Shown here in pieces: positions 1 through 8,413 of a stretch of 64,000 nucleotides of DNA. Origin of the DNA: Acidobacteriota bacterium (lineage in GTDB: Bacteria; Acidobacteriota; Vicinamibacteria; Vicinamibacterales; Vicinamibacteraceae); assembly GCA_020845575.1 (NCBI GenBank), contig JADLFL010000052.1, forward strand, positions 1 to 64,000, in the 5' to 3' direction. The notes below the pieces were generated by a model. That model was given only the letters and a program-made list of their open reading frames with translations. It had not been told where the DNA came from and did no database searches. The first letter of the stretch is position 1. Each line of letters begins with the position of its first letter. Both the position numbers and the translations under genes were made by a program.

Positions 1-1284
1 CTGCTTCTCCTCGTCGGGGATCTTCAGGCCATCGAGCGCGCGACGCTGCTGTTCCAGGATCAGATCGCTGCCCTTCGTACCGGGCGCGGCGATCGTGACG
101 AGCGCCCTGATGTTCTTGGAGCGCGACGCGGCGATCAGGCCGACAGAACCGCCCTCGCTGTGACCGACGACGACGATGCGTTTCGGATCCACGTCAGGCT
201 GTTTGCGCAGCCACTGCACCACGCTCACCACATCGTCTGCGTAGTCGGCGATGCCTGCTGATTCGGCCCGGCCTCCGCTCTGACCCACACCGCGCTTGTC
301 GTAGCGCACCACGAGCCATCCCGCGTCGGCGAGATGCCCCGCGAGCTGGCCCATCACAGGTACGCCGTATGCGATGCTGTCGCGATCGACGTTGCCCGAC
401 CCGCCGACGAGGATGATCGCCGGCAGGCGCTCGACGTTCTTGTCCTTCTTGCCCGCAGCCACCTTGCCCGCCGGACGCGACACGGTGGCCCCGAGGTTGA
501 AGCCGAGCGCGGGAATGAGCAGCGCCTGATCGTTCTCCCGGTACTCCTTCACCTCGCGCGTGAAGACGCTGGTGAGGTCGTCGCGCACCACGTCGACGTT
601 CGCGGCGGGAATCGAGTAGCGAACCAGTCGCCCCGTCGCCTTCTCGGCCCACAGGAGCAGCACGAGCGGCGTGCCGTTGTTGTCGATGTCGACGGCGTGC
701 CTGCGCACCTCGTACATGCCGTCGGCCGTCTGCATGCGCTCGTCGGCAACGGCAGAAAGCGTTCCCTTGATCTGACCCTGCGGCGCGACGTACAGGGAGA
801 GTGCCGCTCCGGGCTGGAGGCCGATCACGCGGAACGCCAGGCCCTGCGCCGCGGCGAACACGTTGTTGGGCAGGAAGATCGCATCGGCCGCGATGTCGTG
901 CGCCACCTCCGACGTCGTCTCGCCCTGCAGAATCCTGCTGACGCCGCGCCCGCCCGAGACCGTCGTCTCGATGATGAGCGGCTGATCCTTCACGATGGCC
1001 TCGGTGCGCAGCCGCACCGGCGCGCCCGTCGAGTCGTACACGAGCTCGGCGCTCCGCAGCACGAACCCGCCTCCCGTCATGCCGCCGGAGGATCTGACCG
1101 TCGTTCCCGAGGCTTCGCGCAGAACCGCGACCTCCTCCGCTCCCACGCTGCGACCCTGCACGACGATGCGGAACGTGGCATTCCAGATGTCGTCGGCAGG
1201 GGGTTGCGCGCGGCCGGGCAGCGCCGCGGTCACCGACAGGAGGAGGACGATGAGGCACGTACAATGGCGAAGGACTATGGCCAT
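1..1284 (-). CDS. Secreted alpha/beta hydrolase, C-terminus cut by window edge
   Basis: The frame is open from an ATG at 1284 to the left edge (at least 428 codons). The N-terminus is a typical signal peptide (MAIVLRHCTCLIVLLLSVTA..., ending near GRAQ), so the protein is probably periplasmic or exported. A region of about 300 residues without a recognised motif follows, then a serine-hydrolase nucleophile elbow GHSEGG near residue 374. The Asp and His of the triad should lie beyond the edge. This suits an alpha/beta hydrolase of the dipeptidyl-peptidase/BAAT-like type with an N-terminal extension; the substrate is not known. The start is supported by a -10-like TATGCT only 6 bases upstream. 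The gene is divergent from ygfZ with 23 bases between starts. Confidence 0.85.
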   Translation of the reverse strand, partial: MAIVLRHCTCLIVLLLSVTAALPGRAQPPADDIWNATFRIVVQGRSVGAEEVAVLREASGTTVRSSGGMTGGGFVLRSAELVYDSTGAPVRLRTEAIVKDQPLIIETTVSGGRGVSRILQGETTSEVAHDIAADAIFLPNNVFAAAQGLAFRVIGLQPGAALSLYVAPQGQIKGTLSAVADERMQTADGMYEVRRHAVDIDNNGTPLVLLLWAEKATGRLVRYSIPAANVDVVRDDLTSVFTREVKEYRENDQALLIPALGFNLGATVSRPAGKVAAGKKDKNVERLPAIILVGGSGNVDRDSIAYGVPVMGQLAGHLADAGWLVVRYDKRGVGQSGGRAESAGIADYADDVVSVVQWLRKQPDVDPKRIVVVGHSEGGSVGLIAASRSKNIRALVTIAAPGTKGSDLILEQQRRALDGLKIPDEEKQ

Positions 1285-1290
1285 CTGCTC

Positions 1291-1296
1291 AGCATA
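1291..1296 (-). promoter_or_regulatory. -10-like hexamer TATGCT, leaderless start
   Basis: Read on the minus strand, TATGCT lies 6 bases before the ATG at 1284, the usual -10 to +1 distance, so transcription would begin at or next to the start codon. No Shine-Dalgarno sequence fits in between. Confidence 0.4.
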
Positions 1297-1307
1297 ACAG
1301 TGCCCGA

Positions 1308-2300
1308 ATGACCATGACCTTCGACGAGGAGTACCGCGCCCTGCACGCTGCCGCCGTGTGGGCCGATCGATCCGGATGCGATGCGCGCATCGACGTGAGC
1401 GGGCCTGATGCGACCGACTGGTTGCAGGGTCTGCTGACGCAGGACATGAAGGCGCTCCAGCCAGGCCAGGGCGCCGAAGCGGCATACCTCACGCCGCAGG
1501 GACGCATGATCGCGCACCTCGTCGCGCTCCGGCGCGCGGCGTCGTTCCTGCTCGAAGTCCCAGCATCGATCAGCGAGACGGTCCGCACGCGGCTCGATCA
1601 GTTCGTGATCACGGAGGACGTCGCGATTCAGGACGTTTCGGCGTCGTTGGGCTGCCTGACGGTGCTCGGACCACGAGCGAGTGCGACAGTCGCGCAGGTC
1701 ACCGGTCTGGACGCCACGACGCTCGACACGCTGACCGAGTACGCCCACGTTGCGACGGAAGGCGATGCCGCGCTCGTGGTCGCGACGCGCGAGTTCGGCG
1801 TACCCGGCTTCGACCTGCTCGCGGATCCGGCGACGCTCGCGGGATGGCGTGCGGCGGCGGATGCCGCTGGCGTGCGCGAGGCGGAGGCCGGCCTGCTCCA
1901 TACGGCGCGCATCGAGGCGGGCAGGCCGCGCTTCGGCGTCGACATGCACGAAGACACGATCCCGCTCGAGGCCGGTCTCGAATCGCGGGCGATCGGCTTC
2001 GACAAGGGGTGCTACGTGGGGCAGGAGGTGGTCATCCGCATCCTGCACCGCGGGCAGGGCCGCGTGGCGCGTCGTCTCGTGTGGGTCGAGCACACGCCGT
2101 GCGGGCCGGAACGCCAGGTGTGGGAGCCGGGGACCGAGGTCAGGCTCGGCGACAAGATCGTGGGCAAGGTGGGGAGCGCGTGCTGGTCACCCTCGCGCGG
2201 AGGCCTCCTCTGTATCGCGATGGTGCATCGCGACGCGTTCGCGCCCGGCACTGTCGTCACCATCGACGGACTCGACGCGACCGTCAGGGCCCTCCCCTGA
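1308..2300 (+). CDS. ygfZ: YgfZ/GcvT-type folate-binding protein
   Basis: 330 residues, the usual length for the YgfZ family. These proteins bind tetrahydrofolate and support maturation or repair of certain Fe-S enzymes in the cytoplasm. The family signature K-G-C-Y-x-G-Q-E is present as KGCYVGQEV near residue 233, including the conserved Cys. The N-terminal half has the GcvT-like fold pattern (DATDWLQGLLTQDM). The stop overlaps the ATG of the NUDIX gene by one base (TGATG), so the two are co-translated. A DNA-repair gene for an Fe-S enzyme (mutY) lies just beyond, which fits a role in Fe-S upkeep, but that link is inference. Confidence 0.93.
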   Translation: MTMTFDEEYRALHAAAVWADRSGCDARIDVSGPDATDWLQGLLTQDMKALQPGQGAEAAYLTPQGRMIAHLVALRRAASFLLEVPASISETVRTRLDQFVITEDVAIQDVSASLGCLTVLGPRASATVAQVTGLDATTLDTLTEYAHVATEGDAALVVATREFGVPGFDLLADPATLAGWRAAADAAGVREAEAGLLHTARIEAGRPRFGVDMHEDTIPLEAGLESRAIGFDKGCYVGQEVVIRILHRGQGRVARRLVWVEHTPCGPERQVWEPGTEVRLGDKIVGKVGSACWSPSRGGLLCIAMVHRDAFAPGTVVTIDGLDATVRALP

Positions 2301-2680
2301 TGCGCTCCATCATCGTCAGTGCGGCCGTCGTCGAGAGGGACGGGACGTTCCTGCTGACGCGTCGTGCGAAGGATTCGCACCTCGGTGGGAAGTGGGAGTT
2401 CCCGGGTGGAAAGGTCGAACCCGGGGAGAGCGTCGAGGACGCGCTCGTGCGCGAGATCGGCGAGGAGCTCGCGTGTGCCGCGACGATAGGGCAGCACCTC
2501 CTTACCACTCGACACGCCTACGAAGAGGTCCACGTCGAGCTGCACTTCTTCACTGTGACGATCGATGGCGAGCCGGTGCCGCAGCTCGGGCAGGAGATGC
2601 GCTGGGTGCCGAGGCAGGAACTCGGAGTGCTGCCATTGCCCGAGGCGGACGCAGACCTCGTGGCGCTGCTCACCGCGTAG
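2300..2680 (+). CDS. NUDIX hydrolase, MutT-like (8-oxo-dGTP diphosphatase candidate)
   Basis: 126 residues, a single NUDIX domain. The NUDIX box is seen as GGKVEPGESVEDALVREIGE followed by EL (about residues 38-59), with the catalytic R-E-x-x-E-E core intact; the late box Gly is replaced by Ala. The GGKWEFPGGK lead-in matches MutT-type enzymes that remove 8-oxo-dGTP from the nucleotide pool. The start ATG overlaps the ygfZ stop. The gene runs toward mutY, whose protein lacks the NUDIX-like C-terminal domain usual in MutY; pairing of the two in 8-oxoguanine defence is inferred. Other NUDIX substrates cannot be excluded. Confidence 0.88.
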   Translation: MRSIIVSAAVVERDGTFLLTRRAKDSHLGGKWEFPGGKVEPGESVEDALVREIGEELACAATIGQHLLTTRHAYEEVHVELHFFTVTIDGEPVPQLGQEMRWVPRQELGVLPLPEADADLVALLTA

Positions 2681-2714
2681 AGAGACACCCCTTGCCGGTA
2701 GAGGCCCAGCGCAG

Positions 2715-2735
2715 GGGCACCCCGTGTGGGTGCCC
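2715..2735. repeat. Palindromic element GGGCACCC-N5-GGGTGCCC
   Basis: An 8-bp perfect inverted repeat with a 5-base loop sits in the 56 bases between the converging NUDIX and mutY stops. The same arms recur at 50640-50664 and a decayed form at 41951-41969, so it looks like a mobile or amplified hairpin unit; it may also end both transcripts. Confidence 0.55.
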
Positions 2736-2736
2736 G

Positions 2737-3432
2737 TCACCCGGCAGGCCGAGACGTGATGTGGACGCAGTGCCGGCGCATGGGGCACGTCGTGCAGAGC
2801 GGCTTGCGTGCCGTACACACGGTGGCGCCGAAATCCATGAGCGCCTGGTTGAAGTCGAAGACGTGCTTGTGAGGCAACACCGTGCGAGACACCGCCCACA
2901 GGTGTTTGCGCATGGCGTGCGACTTCGGATCGCCCGTGCCGACGAAGACGCGGAAGAGCACGCGCGCCACGTTGGTGTCGAGGATCGCTGCGCGCTTGCC
3001 GAACGCGAAGCTCATGACGGCGCCGGCCGTATAGGCGCCGATGCCCTTGAAGGAGAGCAGCGTCTCTTCGTCGGACGGCAGCTGGCCACCGTACTGCGTC
3101 ACCGCTTCGCGGGCGATCGATTGCAGCCGCCGCGGCCTGATGTTGTAGCCGAGCGGACGCCACGTCTGCACGACGTCGTGCTCGGGCGCCGAAGCGAGCG
3201 CCTCGAACGACGGATACTTCTCCAGCCATTCGAGATACTTGGGCAGCACGCGATCCACCTGCGTCTGCTGGAGCATGATCTCGGAGACAAGGATGTGGTA
3301 CGGGTCGCCGGTCCGCCGCCAGGGAAGGTCGCGGCCCTGCGCGCGGTACCACGTCAGCAACTGCGTCCTGAATCGTCGTCGGGCCGGCGGCGATGGCGTG
3401 TCGAGCATGCGAGGCAGTGAAACCCGACACAT
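2737..3432 (-). CDS. mutY: A/G-specific adenine glycosylase MutY, short form
   Basis: 231 residues; typical MutY has about 350. The glycosylase core is complete: SEIMLQQTQV with the catalytic Glu near residue 51, the helix-hairpin-helix FKGIGAYTAGAV near 131, the catalytic Asp in ILDTNVARV near 152, and the C-x6-C-x2-C-x5-C iron-sulfur ligands at about 203-219. The protein stops 12 residues after the last ligand, so the NUDIX-like domain that recognises 8-oxoguanine is missing. It would remove adenine mispaired with 8-oxoG. The start is uncertain: ATG 3432 overlaps the hpnC start on the other strand; ATG 3408 is an alternative. Confidence 0.9.
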   Translation of the reverse strand: MCRVSLPRMLDTPSPPARRRFRTQLLTWYRAQGRDLPWRRTGDPYHILVSEIMLQQTQVDRVLPKYLEWLEKYPSFEALASAPEHDVVQTWRPLGYNIRPRRLQSIAREAVTQYGGQLPSDEETLLSFKGIGAYTAGAVMSFAFGKRAAILDTNVARVLFRVFVGTGDPKSHAMRKHLWAVSRTVLPHKHVFDFNQALMDFGATVCTARKPLCTTCPMRRHCVHITSRPAG

Positions 3433-4321
3433 GATGCCCCATGACGAGAGCTACGCGCGGTGCCAGGCGATTGCGGCCGCGCACTACGAGAACTTCCCCG
3501 TGGCGTCGCGCCTCGTGCCGGCGCGGATGCGGCCGCACATCGCCGCCGTGTACGCCTTCGCGCGCGCGGCAGACGATTTCGCCGACGAGGGGCGGGCAGG
3601 CGAACAGGAGCGCCTGGCGTGGCTCGAGGCGTGGCGCGGCCTGCGCGAGGCTGGTGCTGGCACCGCGCCGATGGCACCAGCTGTCGGGCACGTGTCTGCC
3701 GCCGACGTGCGGGCGACGTTCGTCGCCGTGCACGACACCATCGCGCGCTGCGGTCTCGATCCGGCACTGTTGGACGACCTCGTGTCCGCTTTCGCGCAGG
3801 ACGTGACCACCACGCGCTACGACACGTGGCGCGCCGTGCTCGACTACTGCCGGCGATCGGCCAATCCGGTGGGCCGCCTGGTGCTCGGTATCGCCGGCGT
3901 CCGCGACGCCGACGCCCTGCGCCAGTCCGACGCCGTGTGTACGGCGCTCCAGTTGACCAACTTCTGGCAGGACCTTGGCGACGACTGGCGCGTGCGCCAG
4001 CGGTTGTACGTGCCTGCCGACGTCATGGCCCGTCACGGCGCGACGACGGCCGCGCTCGATGCCGGTGTCCCCGACCCCGCCTGGCGTGAGGTGCTCGACG
4101 ACCTCGGCGAGAAGACGATGGCGTTGTTTGCGGAGGGCAGGCCCGTATCCGAGGCGGTGCGCGGGCGATTGCGGTACGAACTGCGAGCCACATGGCTTGG
4201 CGGCACCACGATCCTGCGCCGCACGCTCGACGTCCGCCGCCGCTCGCTCGACGAGCGCCCCGCCCTGTCGCGCGGCGACCTCCTCCGTATCGCCATCGCC
4301 GCCTGTCTCCGGACGCCATGA
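3431..4321 (+). CDS. hpnC: Squalene synthase HpnC (presqualene-PP to hydroxysqualene)
   Basis: 296 residues of the trans-isoprenyl diphosphate synthase (squalene/phytoene synthase) fold. Both Asp-rich diphosphate/Mg motifs are present: AADDFADEG near residue 47 and LTNFWQDLGDDW near 176. In the HpnCDE route HpnD makes presqualene diphosphate, HpnC turns it into hydroxysqualene and HpnE reduces that to squalene. Assignment as HpnC rather than HpnD rests on the ADDFADEG and NFWQDLGDD forms and on gene order. ATG 3431 or 3434 is the start; both lie on top of the mutY start, so the two genes share almost no intergenic DNA. Confidence 0.92.
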   Translation: MMPHDESYARCQAIAAAHYENFPVASRLVPARMRPHIAAVYAFARAADDFADEGRAGEQERLAWLEAWRGLREAGAGTAPMAPAVGHVSAADVRATFVAVHDTIARCGLDPALLDDLVSAFAQDVTTTRYDTWRAVLDYCRRSANPVGRLVLGIAGVRDADALRQSDAVCTALQLTNFWQDLGDDWRVRQRLYVPADVMARHGATTAALDAGVPDPAWREVLDDLGEKTMALFAEGRPVSEAVRGRLRYELRATWLGGTTILRRTLDVRRRSLDERPALSRGDLLRIAIAACLRTP

Positions 4322-4352
4322 ACGGGCCCCACCCGTCCTCTGCGCGCGCTGA

Positions 4353-4372
4353 GGGCGACGCATGCGTCGCCC
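4353..4372. repeat. 20-bp perfect palindrome in the hpnC-hpnD gap
   Basis: GGGCGACGCATGCGTCGCCC is fully self-complementary. A related 20-mer (17 of 20 identical) lies at 22983-23002 in the leader of the TonB receptor gene. Both are non-coding. It resembles a dispersed palindromic repeat rather than an operator because its two hosts are unrelated. Confidence 0.5.
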
Positions 4373-4423
4373 CGCGTGTCCGGAGACGTGCCTGCGGCCT
4401 CCGCTCGGGCCACGCCCGCGGGC

Positions 4424-4429
4424 TAGAAT
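4424..4429 (+). promoter_or_regulatory. -10-like TAGAAT before hpnD
   Basis: TAGAAT ends 10 bases before the GTG start of hpnD, with no Shine-Dalgarno between. This suggests a second, internal transcription start for hpnD-hpnE. No convincing -35 was found. Confidence 0.4.
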
Positions 4430-4439
4430 CAGGCGGTCC

Positions 4440-5291
4440 GTGGGTCGCGACACGAATTTCGCCTACTCGTTCCTCGCTCTTGCGCCCGATCGCCGGATGG
4501 CGATCACGGCCGTGTGGGACGTGTGTCGTGCGATAGACGATGAGGTGGACGAGCACGAGGAGCGGCCTCTCGCGGAGCGTCGCGCGGGGCTCGAGCGTTG
4601 GCGCGCGGAGATTGCCGCGTGTTTCGACGGCGGTGAGCCTCTCACGTCGCAGGGGCGCGCGCTGCAAGCGGTGACCCGACAATTTCCCCTGCCACGACAC
4701 GCCTTCGAGGAACTGATCGATGGGTGCGCGATGGACCTCGTGCCGACGCGGTTCGCATCGTTCCCCGAGCTCCGCGTGTACTGCTACAAGGTGGCGTCCA
4801 CCGTCGGCCTCATCTGCATCGAGATTTTCGGCTACGACAACCCGAAGACGCGCGAGTACGCCGAGCAGCTCGGGCTCGCGCTCCAGCTCACGAACATCCT
4901 GCGCGACGTGCCCTCGGACCTCGCGCGCGGCCGGCTGTACCTGCCGCTCGACGAGCTTGCGGCCCACGGCGTCACCGAAGAGGATCTTCGCGAAGGGCGA
5001 CTCACGCCGGCGATTGCGTCGTTGTTCGAGCGGCAGGCCACCCGCGCGCGAGATCAGTTCGCGAGGGCCGAAGCGGCGCTCCCGCCCGAGGACGCGCGTG
5101 GTCTGGTCGCCGCGCGCATCATGGGCGCGATCTACAGGGAATTGCTGAATCGCATCGCGGCCTGCGGGTACGACGTGTTCTCGAGCCGCGTGCGCGTGCC
5201 GCGCTTCCACAAGGCGAGGCTCGCGCTCGCCACGTGGCTGCGCACCGTCCTCTCGTCGCCGGCGTCCGCAGGAGTCGGCGTCGCGAAATGA
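4440..5291 (+). CDS. hpnD: Presqualene diphosphate synthase HpnD
   Basis: 283 residues from the GTG at 4440 (MGRDTNFAYSFLAL); longer in-frame starts upstream add a low-quality Arg/Pro-rich stretch across the palindrome and are rejected. It belongs to the squalene/phytoene synthase family with Asp-rich motifs AIDDEVDE near residue 33 and LTNILRDVPSDLARGR near 150. It would condense two farnesyl diphosphates to presqualene diphosphate, the first committed hopanoid step. Its stop overlaps the hpnE ATG (ATGA), so hpnD and hpnE are translationally coupled. Confidence 0.93.
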   Translation: MGRDTNFAYSFLALAPDRRMAITAVWDVCRAIDDEVDEHEERPLAERRAGLERWRAEIAACFDGGEPLTSQGRALQAVTRQFPLPRHAFEELIDGCAMDLVPTRFASFPELRVYCYKVASTVGLICIEIFGYDNPKTREYAEQLGLALQLTNILRDVPSDLARGRLYLPLDELAAHGVTEEDLREGRLTPAIASLFERQATRARDQFARAEAALPPEDARGLVAARIMGAIYRELLNRIAACGYDVFSSRVRVPRFHKARLALATWLRTVLSSPASAGVGVAK

Positions 5292-6628
5292 CATCGCCTG
5301 ATGCGATCGTGATCGGCGCGGGCTGCGCGGGGCTGTCGGCGGCGTGCGCGCTGGCCGCCCGCGGCGCCCGCGTGCTGGTGCTCGAAGCGCGAGGGCAACT
5401 CGGGGGGCGCGCGACGGCGTTCCTCGATCGCGAATCGGGCGAGTACGTGGACAACGGCCAGCACGTCCTGCTCGGCTGCTATCACCAGACCAAGCACTAC
5501 CTGGCGCGCGTTGGCGCGTCAGACGCGGTGCAGTTCCAGAAGCAGCTCGCGTTCACCTGTGTCGATGCGCATGGCGCGCTGTCGCGGCTCGAGTGTCCCG
5601 ACTGGCGCCCGCCGCTGCACCTGGCGGGCGGGCTCCTGCGCTGGCGCGCGCTGGGCTGGGGCGACAGGCTCGCGGCCACGCGGATCAGGAGAGGCCTGGC
5701 TGCGGCGCGGCGTGCCGTCACGCATGGCGCGCCGCCACCGGTGCTTCCGGGTGAGACCGTGGGCGCATGGCTGGCGCGGCACCGACAGACGCCGCGCCTT
5801 GTGGCGTTGCTGTGGGAGCCGCTGGCCGTTGCGGCGTTGAACCAGTCGGTGGCCGAGGCGCAAGCCGCGCCGTTTGTGCGGATCCTCGGGCAGATCTTCA
5901 GCGACGACCCGTCTGATGCCGCGCTCGGCATGCCCACGCGGCCGTTGCACGAGGTGTTCGGCGAACCGGCTCGCGCATTCATCGAGGCGCGCGGCGGCCA
6001 GGTGAAGCTCGACGCCCTCGCCCGCGTGGTGGTGGCCGGCGACCGCGTCGGCTACGTCGACACGCGAGGCACCTCGATCAGGGCCGCGACGGTCATCGTC
6101 GCCGTGCCGTGGTTCAGCCTGCCGGCCGTGTTCCGGGGCAGCGAGCAGGGCGCGCTGCGCGGGTTGCTGGAGAGCGAGGCCGCGCGTGCCTCGTCATCGA
6201 TCGTCTCGGTGAACCTGTGGCTGGAGCGGGCGGCGCTGCCGTCGCCGCTCGTGGGCCTGCCCCAACGGACCTTCCAGTGGATGTTCGACAAGCGCTGGGC
6301 GTTCGGCGAGTCGGCGAACCATTTCACGCTCGTGGCCAGTGGTGCCGACGCCGTCCTGCGGCGTACCAACGAGGAACTCGCCGACCTCGCGCTGCGGGAG
6401 GCCACCGACGCACTGCCGGAGTTGCGACAGGCGAAAGTTCAGCGTATCCGCGTGGTTCGCGAGCCGAACGCGACGTTCTCGCTGGCGGCGGGCCAACCGT
6501 CGCGACCTGCCTCGCATACGTCGGTGCAGGGGTTGCTGCTCGCGGGCGACTGGACCGATACGGGCCTCCCCGCGACGATCGAAGGGGCCATCGCCTCGGG
6601 TCATGCGGCCGCCGCTGCCGTGGCCTGA
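5288..6628 (+). CDS. hpnE: Hydroxysqualene dehydroxylase HpnE (FAD amine-oxidase fold)
   Basis: 446 residues. The N-terminus carries a dinucleotide-binding motif [20 protein letters not shown] followed by an acidic strand end (VLEAR) and GGRATAF, typical of phytoene desaturase/amine oxidase-like flavoproteins. The C-terminus has the second FAD contact ([19 protein letters not shown] near residue 415). The start ATG 5288 overlaps the hpnD stop. It completes squalene formation from hydroxysqualene. No squalene-hopene cyclase (shc) is in the window, so the cyclisation gene must lie elsewhere. Confidence 0.93.
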   Translation: MTSPDAIVIGAGCAGLSAACALAARGARVLVLEARGQLGGRATAFLDRESGEYVDNGQHVLLGCYHQTKHYLARVGASDAVQFQKQLAFTCVDAHGALSRLECPDWRPPLHLAGGLLRWRALGWGDRLAATRIRRGLAAARRAVTHGAPPPVLPGETVGAWLARHRQTPRLVALLWEPLAVAALNQSVAEAQAAPFVRILGQIFSDDPSDAALGMPTRPLHEVFGEPARAFIEARGGQVKLDALARVVVAGDRVGYVDTRGTSIRAATVIVAVPWFSLPAVFRGSEQGALRGLLESEAARASSSIVSVNLWLERAALPSPLVGLPQRTFQWMFDKRWAFGESANHFTLVASGADAVLRRTNEELADLALREATDALPELRQAKVQRIRVVREPNATFSLAAGQPSRPASHTSVQGLLLAGDWTDTGLPATIEGAIASGHAAAAAVA

Positions 6629-6639
6629 GGTCCACGCGC

Positions 6640-6645
6640 TACAAT
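6640..6645 (+). promoter_or_regulatory. -10-like TACAAT before the aldolase gene
   Basis: TACAAT lies 54 bases before the aldolase ATG, directly after the hpnE stop, giving the aldolase its own promoter with a short leader. The same TACAAT occurs before the rhodanese gene (12475). Confidence 0.4.
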
Positions 6646-6699
6646 TCCCGGCGGGCCCGTCGTTCTTCGCCCCCAGTTCCTCACGTTCCAGGTACCTTC

Positions 6700-7773
6700 A
6701 TGACCGCGACCATCACACCGACGTCCGAGATCCACGCGCTGCTTGGCGCCGACGCCGAAGCTCTCCTCACATACGAGGCCAAGGGCTTCCCGAAGGACAC
6801 GCTGCACCTGCCGGGTCCCGACTACATCGACCGCGTCTTCGCGCACACGGACCGATCGCCGAGCGTGCTGCGCAACTACGCGCAGATCCTGAACACGGGC
6901 CGCCTGGCCGGCACCGGCTACGTCTCGATCTTCCCCGTCGACCAGGGCGTGGAGCACTCCGCGGGCTCGAGCTTCGCGCTCAACCCCCTGTATTTCGACC
7001 CCGAGAACATCGTGAAGCTGGCGTACGAGGGCGGCTGCAACTGCGTCACCTCCACGCTCGGTGTGCTCGGGTCGGTGGCGCGCAAGTGGGCGCACAAGAT
7101 CCCGTTCATGGTGAAGTTGAACCACAACGAGTTCCTGAGCTACCCGAACCGCTACGACCAGGTGATGTTCGCCACCGTCGAGCAGGCATTCGAGATGGGC
7201 GCGATCGCGGTGGGCGCCACCGTGTACTTCGGGTCGGAGGAGTCGACGCGGCAGATCCAGGAAGTGAGCGCGGCGTTCGCGCGCGCACACGAACTCGGGA
7301 TGCTGACGGTGCTCTGGTGCTACACGCGCAACCCGGCGTTCAAGACCAAGGACGTGGATTACCACGTATCGGCCGACCTCTCGAGTCAGGCCAACCACCT
7401 CGGCGTGACGATCGAGGCCGACATCATCAAGCAGAAGATGCCGGAGAACAACGGCGGCTACAACGCGCTGAAGTTCGGCAAGACGCACCCGAAGGTCTAC
7501 AGCGATCTGATTCCGGGCGATCACCCGATCGAGATGACGCGCTACCAGCTCGCCAACTGCTACATGGGCCGTATCGGCCTCATCAACTCGGGCGGCGCGA
7601 GCACGGCCAACGACTTCGCCGAGTCGGCGAGGACTGCGGTGATCAACAAGCGCGCGGGCGGCATGGGGCTGATCCTCGGCCGTCGCGCCTTCCAGCGCCC
7701 GTTCGCCGACGGCGTCAGGCTGCTCAACCTGCTCCAGGACGTGTACCTGGACAAGGCGATCACGATCGCCTGA
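6700..7773 (+). CDS. fbaB: Class I fructose-bisphosphate aldolase (FbaB/DhnA type)
   Basis: 357 residues, close to E. coli FbaB. It cleaves fructose 1,6-bisphosphate in glycolysis or makes it in gluconeogenesis, using a Schiff-base Lys and no metal. Diagnostic stretches are [11 protein letters not shown] near residue 80, [10 protein letters not shown] near 206, the [14 protein letters not shown] block that should hold the catalytic Lys, and the C-terminal [18 protein letters not shown]. The ATG at 6700 was chosen because the frame upstream is shadow sequence of hpnE. It is a single gene between hpnE and def with its own likely promoter and a small terminator-like hairpin. Confidence 0.96.
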   Translation: MTATITPTSEIHALLGADAEALLTYEAKGFPKDTLHLPGPDYIDRVFAHTDRSPSVLRNYAQILNTGRLAGTGYVSIFPVDQGVEHSAGSSFALNPLYFDPENIVKLAYEGGCNCVTSTLGVLGSVARKWAHKIPFMVKLNHNEFLSYPNRYDQVMFATVEQAFEMGAIAVGATVYFGSEESTRQIQEVSAAFARAHELGMLTVLWCYTRNPAFKTKDVDYHVSADLSSQANHLGVTIEADIIKQKMPENNGGYNALKFGKTHPKVYSDLIPGDHPIEMTRYQLANCYMGRIGLINSGGASTANDFAESARTAVINKRAGGMGLILGRRAFQRPFADGVRLLNLLQDVYLDKAITIA

Positions 7774-7777
7774 TTCT

Positions 7778-7791
7778 GCCGGTTTTCCGGC
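7778..7791 (+). terminator. Short GC hairpin after the aldolase
   Basis: GCCGG-TTTT-CCGGC begins four bases after the aldolase stop. The stem is only 5 bp and no T-run follows, so it is a weak terminator or pause site. Confidence 0.35.
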
Positions 7792-7834
7792 GCGTGCCCT
7801 GAGCGAGTGAAGCGAGTCGACGGGGGCTCTGTAT

Positions 7835-7857
7835 CCGGTTGCCCGTTGCCCGTTGCC
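7835..7857. repeat. Heptamer tandem repeat, CCGGTTG type (3 units)
   Basis: Three 7-base units (CCGGTTG, CCCGTTG, CCCGTTG) plus CC lie between the aldolase and def. The same unit family recurs at 36855, 41131 and 58684. Confidence 0.7.
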
Positions 7858-7870
7858 GAGACGTTCTGCC

Positions 7871-8410
7871 ATGTCCATCCTGAAAGTCGCCCGCATGGGC
7901 CATCCGGTGCTCCGCGCGCGCGCGCGGGCGCTCGATCCGTCGGAAGTGCGGGCGGCGGTGATGCAGAAGTTCATCGACGACATGATGGACACCATGCTCG
8001 AGTACGAGGGCATCGGTCTGGCAGCACCGCAGGTCCATGAAGGCGTGCGCCTGTTTGTCGCCGGTCTTGACGATGGGCAGGGCAAGCTGCGCGTGACGCC
8101 GTTCGTCAACCCGGTGATCACGCCGCTGTCTGACGCGACGGCCGAGGACTGGGAGGGTTGCCTCAGCATCCCCGACATCCGCGGCCGCGTGCCCCGGCAC
8201 GCGCACATCCGCATCGACGCCCTCGATCGCAAGGGCAAGCCGTTCCAGATGGAGCTGCGCGACTTCCAGGCCCGCGTCGTCCAGCACGAGACCGATCACC
8301 TCGACGGCGTGCTGTTCTTCGATCGCATGTCGACGTTCGGGTCGCTGACGTTCCTCGAGGAGTACTCGCGCTACCACCGCAGCCCGGGCGCCGACGAGGA
8401 GGACGAGTAA
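7871..8410 (+). CDS. def: Peptide deformylase
   Basis: 179 residues. Removes the N-formyl group from nascent proteins in the cytoplasm using a catalytic metal. All three family motifs are present: GIGLAAPQV near residue 49, EGCLSIP near 96 with the Cys ligand, and HETDHLDG near 138 with the two His ligands and the catalytic Glu. ATG 7871 (MSILKVARMGHPVLR) is preferred over an upstream in-frame ATG at 7853 that lies inside the heptamer repeat. thyX follows after 3 bases, so the two are probably one transcript, continued by the thioesterase and VOC genes. Confidence 0.96.
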   Translation: MSILKVARMGHPVLRARARALDPSEVRAAVMQKFIDDMMDTMLEYEGIGLAAPQVHEGVRLFVAGLDDGQGKLRVTPFVNPVITPLSDATAEDWEGCLSIPDIRGRVPRHAHIRIDALDRKGKPFQMELRDFQARVVQHETDHLDGVLFFDRMSTFGSLTFLEEYSRYHRSPGADEEDE

Positions 8411-8413
8411 GCC

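Noticed and set aside
4362-4439. Longer hpnD start at 4362
   Set aside because: It adds 26 Arg/Pro-rich residues read through a palindromic repeat; GTG 4440 gives the normal family N-terminus.
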